Assembly: GCA_903922545.1 (NCBI GenBank)
Contig: CAIXUE010000060.1
Location: forward strand, 1-5,756
Length of the DNA: 5,756 nucleotides
DNA from: an uncultured Alphaproteobacteria bacterium
Lineage (GTDB): Bacteria; Pseudomonadota; Alphaproteobacteria; Micropepsales; Micropepsaceae
Direction of reading: 5' to 3'
Below, piece by piece: positions 1-4,801 of this stretch; position 1 is the first letter of the stretch, and each line of letters opens with the position of its first letter. The notes below the pieces were generated by a model. That model searched no databases. It was not told where the DNA came from and saw only the letters and a list, made by a program, of their open reading frames with translations. The translations under genes and the position numbers were made by a program.

Positions 1-415
1 AGAAGCGCCAGCGCCGCTGATGACGCGCCTGGCCGAAGCGCGCAAGGTTGCGCGCCATCCGCGCTTGATCGTCAGCGATATCGAGCAGAAATTGGGAACC
101 CGTTACACGATTGACACCATCCGGGCGCTGCAGCGCCGTTTTCCGCTGGTTCGTTTTGTGTGGTTGATGGGCAGCGACAATCTTGCGAATTTTCACCTGT
201 GGCGGAACTGGCGGGAGATTGCGCGGCGGGTGCCACTGGTGGTGGTGCAGCGGCCCGGTAGCATCATGGCCAAGGACAATGCCGCGCCCATCCGCAGTTT
301 CGGCCGGACCGGTGCATTAAAAGCGCCGCCCGCCATTGTGGTGCTGGACGGGGCGCGCAATCCGCAAAGCGCCACCCGGCTCAGAAGCCTTGGGCAGGGC
401 GCGCGCCCATGCTAG
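1..415 (+). CDS. nadD: Nicotinate-nucleotide adenylyltransferase, C-terminal part (5' end outside window)
   Basis: NadD transfers AMP from ATP to nicotinate mononucleotide, giving deamido-NAD in cytosolic NAD synthesis. The open frame runs in from the left edge (first full codon at position 2) and 137 residues are visible. An ATG at 20 is internal, because the text before it (EAPAPLMTRLAEARKVARHP) already reads like the NadD segment that follows the nucleotide-binding N-terminus. Visible signatures are GTRYTIDTIRALQRRFP, the strongly conserved VWLMGSDNLANFHLW followed by RNWREI, and VPLVVVQRPG. The C-terminus carries QSATRLRS in the place of the family's ISSTxIR motif and then stops within about ten residues. 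It therefore lacks the last helix of E. coli NadD; as I recall, short ends of this kind are common in alphaproteobacteria. The N-terminal GxFxPxHxGH motif lies outside the window. The following rsfS gene fits the usual nadD-rsfS-rlmH operon. Confidence 0.93.
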   Translation, partial: EAPAPLMTRLAEARKVARHPRLIVSDIEQKLGTRYTIDTIRALQRRFPLVRFVWLMGSDNLANFHLWRNWREIARRVPLVVVQRPGSIMAKDNAAPIRSFGRTGALKAPPAIVVLDGARNPQSATRLRSLGQGARPC

Positions 416-430
416 ACAGGGCCCATAAAC

Positions 431-435
431 GGAGG
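431..435 (+). promoter_or_regulatory. Ribosome binding site of rsfS
   Basis: GGAGG lies in the 31-base gap between the nadD stop and the TTG at 447, with 11 bases between it and the TTG. It is the main evidence for choosing this non-ATG start, because no ATG or GTG in frame lies close by. Confidence 0.7.
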
Positions 436-446
436 ATCGTCACGCC

Positions 447-941
447 TTGAGTCCCGCAAAAAAGGTCAAAGCCAGGAAACCGGCCGCGAAAAAACCCGCG
501 AAGAAATCCGCCAAAAAAGCCGCAAAAAAGCCCGCGCCGAAGGCTCCGCCAAAAAAGCCGAAGAAAAATCTTTCGAAAAATCCCGCCAAGAAAGCGGCAA
601 AAGCCGCCGCCAAACCGGCGCCGGAAACGGTTTTGCTGAAGCGCATCCGCACGTCACTGGAAGACGACAAGGCGGAAGACATTGTGACCGTGGACCTGAC
701 CGGCCGGTCATCGCTGTGCGATTCGGTGGTGATTGCCTCGGGCCGCTCCACCCGCCATGTCATGTCTATTGTCGAGCATCTGGCGCGGCGTCTGAAAGAA
801 GAGGGCTATGGCACCTGTCCCGTCAACGGCGCGGGGCAGGGCGATTGGGTTCTGTTGGATGCAGGCGATGTGATCGTGCATGTCTTCCGTCCCGAAGTGC
901 GCGATTATTACGACCTTGAAGGCATGTGGTCGGTTCAGTAA
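447..941 (+). CDS. rsfS: Ribosomal silencing factor RsfS with Lys/Ala/Pro-rich N-terminal tail
   Basis: RsfS (RsfA, Iojap family, DUF143) binds ribosomal protein uL14 and blocks joining of the 30S and 50S subunits when nutrients are scarce. The family domain covers about residues 60-164 of 164. It includes CDSVVIASGRSTRHV (91-105), GQGDWVLLDAGDVIVHVF (130-147) and RPEVRDYYDLEGMWS (148-162), which match the conserved D-x-V-I-A-S-G and GW-x-L-x-D-x-GD-x-x-VH-x-F blocks. Residues 1-60 form an unusual low-complexity tail with 22 Lys, 17 Ala and 11 Pro, built from AKK, KKPA and KKAA units like histone-H1 C-terminal tails. I keep the TTG start because of the GGAGG before it and because the tail stays open in frame for 60 codons. 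The gene follows nadD by 31 bases, and its stop overlaps the rlmH start (TAATG). A shorter product from an internal start is possible, but I see no good internal RBS. Confidence 0.93.
   Translation: MSPAKKVKARKPAAKKPAKKSAKKAAKKPAPKAPPKKPKKNLSKNPAKKAAKAAAKPAPETVLLKRIRTSLEDDKAEDIVTVDLTGRSSLCDSVVIASGRSTRHVMSIVEHLARRLKEEGYGTCPVNGAGQGDWVLLDAGDVIVHVFRPEVRDYYDLEGMWSVQ
458..602 (+). repeat. A-tract-rich low-complexity stretch encoding the RsfS tail
   Basis: Five runs of exactly six A (458-463, 489-494, 513-518, 524-529, 551-556) and two runs of five (564-568, 576-580) lie in a GC-rich surrounding. They come from repeated AAA and AAG Lys codons next to GCC, GCG and CCG codons. The pattern is coding, but runs of this length can be sites of polymerase or ribosome slippage. 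Confidence 0.75.
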
Positions 942-1423
942 TGCGCTTGTGGATCTTTGCGATAGGGTCCGCCCGCGGTACCTCCGAGGGTGCGCTGTGC
1001 GATGACTATCGCGACCGCGCCGTCAAGCAGGGCCGCAATATCGGTTTTACAGCCGTTCAAATTGAAGAACTTGCCGTCAGCAAGGCGCGCGACGCCAAAA
1101 GCCGCATGGCCGATGAGGCCTCGCGGCTGGCGGCGCGGTTGCCTGATGGCGCGCATGTCGTTGTGCTGGACGCCAAGGGCAAGGGCATGACGTCGGAGGA
1201 TTTCTCCGACATGCTGGGGGCGCTGCGCGATGCCGGCACCCGCGACCTGGTGTTTGTGATCGGCGGGCCGGATGGCCTTGCCGCGTTACCGGGCAAGAAG
1301 CCGGGACGCAGCCTGGCGTTCGGTCCCCAGACCTGGCCGCATCTTCTGGCGCGGGCGCTGCTCAGCGAACAGATTTACCGCGCCATGACGATTTTGGCAG
1401 GTCACCCGTATCACAGGGCCTGA
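941..1423 (+). CDS. rlmH: 23S rRNA (pseudouridine1915-N3)-methyltransferase
   Basis: RlmH is a small SPOUT-class, SAM-dependent methyltransferase that methylates pseudouridine 1915 in helix 69 of 23S rRNA within the assembled 70S ribosome. The product has 160 residues, close to the usual 155-160. The N-terminus MRLWIFAIGSAR is the family's first strand. The SAM-binding knot region is visible as LVFVIGGPDGL. The C-terminus carries WPHLLARALLSEQIYRAM and ends in GHPYHRA, matching the invariant HPYH element. The ATG at 941 shares one base with the rsfS stop (TAATG), and no clear Shine-Dalgarno precedes it, so translation is probably coupled to rsfS. An in-frame GTG at 926 would add five residues inside rsfS and break the family N-terminus. 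The gene ends 6 bases before the stop of a convergent gene. Confidence 0.96.
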   Translation: MRLWIFAIGSARGTSEGALCDDYRDRAVKQGRNIGFTAVQIEELAVSKARDAKSRMADEASRLAARLPDGAHVVVLDAKGKGMTSEDFSDMLGALRDAGTRDLVFVIGGPDGLAALPGKKPGRSLAFGPQTWPHLLARALLSEQIYRAMTILAGHPYHRA

Positions 1424-1429
1424 CCGGCC

Positions 1430-1852
1430 TTACGGCTGCTTGCCGTCGCCGCAGATATTGGCGTGCATCAGACAATCGGTGGCGCCGGTGGCCTGGCACT
1501 GCGCCAGGGCGAGGGCACCGGCGGAATCTCGGTCATTTTCAGAGACGGCGAAAGTCTGGTTGCGTTCGCTGCTCATCACCAGCGCGCCGCACGTGCCGGC
1601 CAGGCTGACACGCACCTGGCAATCGGCGGCGCCGGCCTTGGCGCATTCCTTTTGTGCACGGTCATAAGCCTGGGCCGGATCGGTGTAGCCCCAGGAGGCG
1701 CCGAAGCCCAGCGAGCGCTGGGAGAGCGCGATGGCCCCGTAAATGCCCGGGCGCGCCTTGTGAAACCACAGCCAGCCCGTGGCCAAAGCCACCGCCAGAA
1801 GAAGCAGCAACAGGCTGCCCAGCCAGAATTTCCGACGATCGTCCACGTACAT
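1430..1852 (-). CDS. Membrane-anchored DUF4189 domain protein
   Basis: The product has 140 residues. Residues 1-8 are charged (MYVDDRRK), residues 9-30 form one hydrophobic segment (a run of six Leu, then AVALATGWLW), and the rest is hydrophilic. This suggests an N-in anchor with a periplasmic domain. The domain starts at YGAIALS (38-44) and has the DUF4189 pattern: an aromatic-rich strand (WGY, 54-56), a helix AQAYDRAQKECAKAG, a strand with paired Cys, then TCGALV. It contains six Cys (70, 78, 88, 119, 127, 134) in two related blocks, CAKAGAADC and CQATGATDC, each followed by a third Cys; periplasmic disulfides are plausible. The start at 1852 was chosen over an upstream in-frame ATG at 1906 because AGGAGA sits 8 bases before it and because it gives a standard anchor sequence. 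The biochemical role of DUF4189 is not known. The gene is divergent from fliX and convergent with rlmH. Confidence 0.82.
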   Translation of the reverse strand: MYVDDRRKFWLGSLLLLLLAVALATGWLWFHKARPGIYGAIALSQRSLGFGASWGYTDPAQAYDRAQKECAKAGAADCQVRVSLAGTCGALVMSSERNQTFAVSENDRDSAGALALAQCQATGATDCLMHANICGDGKQP

Positions 1853-1860
1853 CACGCAAT

Positions 1861-1866
1861 TCTCCT
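1861..1866 (-). promoter_or_regulatory. Ribosome binding site of the DUF4189 gene
   Basis: On the minus strand AGGAGA ends 8 bases before the ATG at 1852. It is a strong Shine-Dalgarno match and decides the start of this gene against the more upstream ATG at 1906. Confidence 0.8.
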
Positions 1867-1905
1867 GCAAATCCGGGTGATTTCCTTCAAGCGCCATGCC
1901 AGCCA

Positions 1906-1918
1906 AAAACCCGGTTTT
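1906..1918. promoter_or_regulatory. 13-bp palindrome, possible operator
   Basis: AAAACC-C-GGTTTT is a perfect inverted repeat with 6-bp arms and a one-base centre. It lies 53 bases upstream of the DUF4189 start in the divergent region. Its place and form fit a binding site for a dimeric regulator, but no regulator family is recognised and chance is possible. Confidence 0.3.
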
Positions 1919-1937
1919 CGCGCCGGGATGGGGCGGG

Positions 1938-1953
1938 ATAACCCTTCCTTAAC
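1938..1953 (+). promoter_or_regulatory. Candidate CtrA binding box upstream of fliX
   Basis: The sequence ATAA-N7-TTAAC matches the CtrA consensus TTAA-N7-TTAAC at 8 of 9 fixed positions (first T is A). The right half continues as TTAACCAT (1949-1956). It lies 107 bases before the fliX start and 85 bases before the divergent DUF4189 start. In Caulobacter, fliX is an early flagellar gene under CtrA control, which makes the match relevant. The inference rests on one motif; no convincing -10 element was found. Confidence 0.5.
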
Positions 1954-2001
1954 CATGATAGCCGATGCTGGCGTGTCGCTTTAGGACAATCGCGTTTTTG
2001 G

Positions 2002-2054
2002 GATGGGACGCAAACCCGCGCATCCTCTATTCTCAAAACGCCTGATGGGACGCA
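2002..2054 (+). repeat. 11-bp direct repeat spaced 42 bp in the fliX leader
   Basis: GATGGGACGCA occurs exactly at 2002-2012 and again at 2044-2054; the starts are 42 bp apart, about four helical turns. The second copy contains the GGGA that would serve as the fliX ribosome binding site. A weaker relative, GATGGGGCG, lies at 1927-1935. The arrangement could be a paired protein site or a small duplication. Confidence 0.6.
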
Positions 2055-2060
2055 TTGCCC

Positions 2061-2486
2061 ATGGAAATCAAAGGTCCTGGACGGATTGAAACGGGCGCCA
2101 TCCGGCGCAAGCCCGGCGCTGCCGCGTCCAGCAGCAGCTTTGCGGTTTCCGACACCAGCGAAAGCCATGCCCATATCGTGGCCGGTCCCGGCCCCATCGC
2201 GGCGCTGGATTCCATTCTGGCCCTGCAGGATATGGGCGATCCCACTGACGGCCGCTCCAAGGGCCTGGCGCATGGCGAGCAGTTGCTGGAAATCCTGGAT
2301 TCGGTGCGTGACGGGCTTCTGGCCGGCGGCATTCCCCGCGCCACCCTGAACAAGCTGGCGGTGGCGGTGACCCGCCGCCATGACGTGTTCGCCGACCCCA
2401 AGCTGCAGGATGTGCTGGACCAGATTGAGCTGCGGGCGCATGTCGAATTGGCCAAGCTGGAACAGCTGGACCAGCGCGTCGCCTGA
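2061..2486 (+). CDS. fliX: Flagellar assembly regulator FliX
   Basis: FliX is a small alphaproteobacterial protein that, in Caulobacter, acts with the regulator FlbD to couple early basal-body assembly to expression of later flagellar genes. The 141 residues match the usual size (about 140). The N-terminus MEIKGPGRI is followed by a low-complexity stretch rich in Ala and Ser. The conserved part begins near ALDSILALQDMGD (48-60) and includes HGEQLLEILDSVRDGLLAGG. The C-terminus has a long helix with DPKLQDVLDQIELRAHVELAKLE, the most recognisable part of the family. I chose ATG 2061 because GGGA lies 10 bases before it; an in-frame TTG at 2055 would be too close. In Caulobacter fliX sits beside flagellar genes; here its neighbours are a DUF4189 gene and a PAP2 gene, so it looks like a single transcription unit. 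A CtrA-type box lies upstream. Confidence 0.88.
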   Translation: MEIKGPGRIETGAIRRKPGAAASSSSFAVSDTSESHAHIVAGPGPIAALDSILALQDMGDPTDGRSKGLAHGEQLLEILDSVRDGLLAGGIPRATLNKLAVAVTRRHDVFADPKLQDVLDQIELRAHVELAKLEQLDQRVA

Positions 2487-2496
2487 CGCGCGGTTC

Positions 2497-2529
2497 TTTG
2501 CGTACTGAGTGTGTCGCTCAGTCCGCAAA
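2497..2529 (+). terminator. Long hairpin just after fliX (terminator-like, no U-tract)
   Basis: The arms TTTGCGTACTGAG (2497-2509) and CTCAGTCCGCAAA (2517-2529) pair at 12 of 13 positions with a 7-base loop; the only mismatch is T2503 against C2523. The hairpin starts 10 bases after the fliX stop. No T-run follows on either strand, so it is not a standard intrinsic terminator. It may protect the mRNA 3' end, cause pausing, or be a near-palindromic protein site. Confidence 0.6.
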
Positions 2530-2568
2530 ATCCCTCGCACGTCGCTGAAAATAAGGGTTGTTCACCCC

Positions 2569-2619
2569 ATGGTAACCGCGAATTGGCATCGTCTTCGGGC
2601 TTTGCCGGGCGGGTTTTGA
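2569..2619 (+). CDS. Possible 16-codon leader ORF before the PAP2 gene
   Basis: An ATG at 2569 opens a 16-codon frame (MVTANWHRLRALPGGF) that ends in TGA one base before the ATG of the PAP2 gene. AAGGG lies 11 bases upstream of the leader start. The PAP2 gene itself has only a GGGCGGG stretch as a poor ribosome site, so coupled translation is plausible. There is no protein-level evidence and a frame this short can arise by chance. Confidence 0.25.
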   Translation: MVTANWHRLRALPGGF

Positions 2620-2620
2620 C

Positions 2621-3511
2621 ATGACGTCCCTTGACGCCGATTTCGTCGCCACTGCTTCCGCAAAAAAAGCGTGGCTGCGCGCCACTGATGTGCCGCCTGT
2701 GGCCCTTGTGTTCGGGCTGGCGGCACTGGCGCTGATCTGGAATTTGAAGGCGGGTTTGATCTTCGCCATGCCACTGGGCCTGATTGTGGCGGGACCCTTT
2801 GTCTGTTTTGCGCTTTCGGCTTTTTACACGCTCAAGCGGCCGGAGCCGAAGATTGCGCAGACGGCGCTCTATGCCGGATTGTGGCTGTTTTATCCAGCCT
2901 TTGGTGTGGAGCTGAGCTATCTGCTGACGCGGCTGGATTTTCCGCTGCGCGATGCCTGGCTGTTACATGTGGATCAGGCGTTGGGCTTTGACTGGATGGG
3001 TTGGGCGCGCTTTGTGCTGGCGCATCCGCTGGTCAAGTTCATCACCGACACGGCCTATTCCAGCAGCTTCATCCAGCCGCTGGCGGCGATTGTGATCCTG
3101 GCCTTCAGCGGCCCCAGGAATCGCAATGGCGAATTTCTCACCTCGGTGATGATCGGGCTGGGGCTGAGCATGATCTTCTATGGCTTGATGCCCAATGCGG
3201 GGCCGGCGGCGCAATTTCATGTGCCGGCGGAACAGAGCCGCATCATCGGCCTGCTGCGCAGCGGCTTTGCCGGGCCTTACAATTATACCGGGATTATTTC
3301 CTTCCCCTCCTTCCACACTGTGATGGCGATCCTGTTCACCCTGGGTCAGCGCGGCAACCGGTTCTGGTTCGCCGGTTTTGGGGTCTTGAACCTTCTGATG
3401 CTGGGCGGGGTGCCGTTCCAGGGCGATCATTATCTGACCGACATGATCGCGGGTATGGGCATCGCAACCCTGTCGTTCTTTGCGGCGCGTCGGATTTACC
3501 GGGCAGCCTGA
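2621..3511 (+). CDS. PAP2-family membrane phosphatase/phosphotransferase (PAP2_3, Aur1/IPC-synthase-like)
   Basis: This 296-residue polytopic protein has about six to eight hydrophobic segments from residue 25 to 290 and no separate signal peptide. Two of the three PAP2 motifs are clear: FPSFHT (228-233, catalytic-type His232) and GDHYLTD (268-274, His270 and Asp274), in the order and spacing of the superfamily. The first classical motif (K-x6-RP) is absent; instead there are LLHVDQALGFDW (114-125) and DTAYSSSF (143-150), typical of the PAP2_3 branch that includes inositol-phosphorylceramide synthases. Such enzymes act on lipid phosphates or transfer phosphoryl head groups at the outer face of the inner membrane. 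The substrate cannot be told from sequence; undecaprenyl-PP, phosphatidate or sphingolipid-type substrates are all open. ATG 2621 is the only reasonable start, although its ribosome site is weak. It ends at the terminator shared with sucB. Confidence 0.85.
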   Translation: MTSLDADFVATASAKKAWLRATDVPPVALVFGLAALALIWNLKAGLIFAMPLGLIVAGPFVCFALSAFYTLKRPEPKIAQTALYAGLWLFYPAFGVELSYLLTRLDFPLRDAWLLHVDQALGFDWMGWARFVLAHPLVKFITDTAYSSSFIQPLAAIVILAFSGPRNRNGEFLTSVMIGLGLSMIFYGLMPNAGPAAQFHVPAEQSRIIGLLRSGFAGPYNYTGIISFPSFHTVMAILFTLGQRGNRFWFAGFGVLNLLMLGGVPFQGDHYLTDMIAGMGIATLSFFAARRIYRAA

Positions 3512-3514
3512 AAC

Positions 3515-3543
3515 AAAAAAGGCGGCCGAGGCCGCCCTTTTTT
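3515..3543. terminator. Bidirectional intrinsic terminator between the PAP2 gene and sucB
   Basis: Six A (3515-3520) precede the stem GGCGGC (3521-3526), loop CGAG (3527-3530), stem GCCGCC (3531-3536), one C, and six T (3538-3543). GC stem plus T-run exist on both strands, so it ends the PAP2 gene (stop 3509-3511) and sucB, whose TAA codon (3542-3544 on the minus strand) overlaps its edge. Confidence 0.93.
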
Positions 3544-4771
3544 AGACTTCCATCAGCATGCGCTGCGGGTCTTCCAGATTTTCCTTCACCCGCACCAGGA
3601 AGGTGACGGCCTCGCGGCCATCCACGATGCGGTGGTCGTAGGACAGCGCCAGATACATCATGGGGCGGATTTCGATCTTGTCGCCAATCGCCATAGGGCG
3701 GGGCTGGATCTTGTGCATGCCCAGAATGCCCGATTGCGGGGCGTTGAGGATGGGCGTGGACATCAGCGAGCCGAACACCCCGCCATTGGTGATGGAGAAA
3801 GTGCCGCCCTGCAATTCTTCCAGCTTCAGCTTGTTGTCGCGGGCGCGGGCGCCAAAATCGGCGATGGCTTTTTCGATACCGGCCAGGGAAAGATTGTCCG
3901 CATCGCGCACCACCGGCACGACTAGGCCACGCTCGGTCGAAACCGCAATGCCGATATCGTAGTAATTCTTGTAGATGATGTTGTCGCCTTCGATCTCGGC
4001 ATTGATGTTGGGCAGCTCTTTCAGGGCCGCGACCACGGCCTTGGCGAAAAAGCCCATAAAGCCCAGCTTGACGCCATGCCTCTTTTCGAACGCGTCCTTG
4101 TAATGCGCGCGCGCGCCCATCACCGCCGTCATGTCCACTTCGTTGAAGGTGGTAAGCTGGGCGGCGGTGTTCTGGGATTCTTTCAGGCGCAGGGCCACGG
4201 TTTTGCGCAGGCGCGTCATCGGCACCACCTCTTCGCGGGCCGCATTGTGGCGCGGGCCTGACGGAGCGGTGGGGACAGAGGCAGGCTTGCTGGCGCGCGC
4301 TTCCAGCGCCCCCAGCATGTCGCCCTTGGTGACGCGGCCATCCTTGCCGGTGCCGGCAACAGATGCGGGGGAGACGCCGGATTCCTCGGCAATGCGGCGG
4401 GCCGACGGCATGACCGGAATATCGGAAGCTTTGGCCGGCGCGGGTGCAGGAGCGGCCGGTTTCGGCGCTTCAGCTTTGGGGGCTTCGGCCTTGGCGGCAG
4501 CAGCCGGCTTGGGCGCAGACGCGGCGCCAGATTTGCCTTCGGCGATGGCGCCCAGAAGCGCGCCCACCTGCACCGTGTCGCCGGCTTTCACTGAGATCGA
4601 TTCAATCGCACCATCGGCGGGGGCGGGGACTTCCACCGTCACCTTGTCGGTTTCCAGTTCCAGCAGAGGTTCGTCGCGCTTGACCGCATCGCCCTCTTTC
4701 TTGAACCAGCGCGCCACCGTGGCTTCGGTGACAGATTCCCCCATTGCGGGGACTTTGATTTCGACGGTCAT
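3542..4771 (-). CDS. sucB: Dihydrolipoyllysine-residue succinyltransferase, E2 of 2-oxoglutarate dehydrogenase
   Basis: E2 forms the core of the 2-oxoglutarate dehydrogenase complex; it takes the succinyl group from E1 onto a lipoyl arm and passes it to CoA. All domains are present in 409 residues, a usual length. The lipoyl domain covers 1-78 with the lipoylated Lys43 in ETDKVTVEV. An Ala/Pro/Lys linker follows at 80-117. The E1/E3-binding domain covers about 120-158 ([12 protein letters not shown], then [12 protein letters not shown]). After a second linker, the catalytic domain spans about 180-409, with [12 protein letters not shown] (324-335) and DHRIVDG (379-385) giving His380 and Asp384. 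The Glu-rich lipoyl motif and GVFGS favour the succinyl rather than acetyl branch, and linkage to sucA settles it. The start lies 30 bases after the sucA stop; no strong Shine-Dalgarno is seen in the gap. The gene ends at a terminator, so lpd does not follow in the same unit. Confidence 0.97.
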   Translation of the reverse strand: MTVEIKVPAMGESVTEATVARWFKKEGDAVKRDEPLLELETDKVTVEVPAPADGAIESISVKAGDTVQVGALLGAIAEGKSGAASAPKPAAAAKAEAPKAEAPKPAAPAPAPAKASDIPVMPSARRIAEESGVSPASVAGTGKDGRVTKGDMLGALEARASKPASVPTAPSGPRHNAAREEVVPMTRLRKTVALRLKESQNTAAQLTTFNEVDMTAVMGARAHYKDAFEKRHGVKLGFMGFFAKAVVAALKELPNINAEIEGDNIIYKNYYDIGIAVSTERGLVVPVVRDADNLSLAGIEKAIADFGARARDNKLKLEELQGGTFSITNGGVFGSLMSTPILNAPQSGILGMHKIQPRPMAIGDKIEIRPMMYLALSYDHRIVDGREAVTFLVRVKENLEDPQRMLMEV

Positions 4772-4779
4772 GATGATTT

Positions 4780-4795
4780 CGGCGTGTGAGCGCCG
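4780..4795 (-). promoter_or_regulatory. Small hairpin in the sucA-sucB gap
   Basis: On the minus strand CGGCG-CTCACA-CGCCG (5-bp stem, 6-base loop) fills much of the 30-base gap and ends 8 bases before the sucB ATG. It lies where a ribosome site would be expected. It might tune E2 translation relative to E1, but short GC stems are common in this genome. Confidence 0.3.
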
Positions 4796-4801
4796 CCTGT
4801 C

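Noticed and set aside
440..763. Minus-strand frame rich in Phe, Ala and Gly opposite rsfS
   Set aside because: It is the complement of the Lys-rich rsfS tail (AAG/AAA read as CTT/TTT); no ribosome site and no protein family resemblance.
926..940. GTG at 926 as rlmH start
   Set aside because: It would add MVGSV inside rsfS; the family N-terminus starts with MRL at 941, with a standard TAATG overlap.
1432..1446. ACGGC-TGCTT-GCCGT hairpin as terminator of rlmH
   Set aside because: Five-base stem without a T-run, lying inside the coding end of the convergent gene.
1853..1906. Longer DUF4189 product starting at an ATG at 1906
   Set aside because: It adds 18 hydrophilic residues before the anchor, and the AGGAGA site clearly serves the ATG at 1852.
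1463..1984. 173-residue plus-strand frame opposite the DUF4189 gene
   Set aside because: Shadow frame; no recognisable domain and it covers a divergent control region.
1887..2540. 217-residue minus-strand frame opposite fliX
   Set aside because: Longer than fliX, but without family resemblance or ribosome site; FliX on the plus strand is recognisable in sequence and length.
2963..3430. 155-residue minus-strand frame opposite the PAP2 gene
   Set aside because: His/Gln/Arg-rich composition typical of an antisense shadow of a membrane-protein gene.
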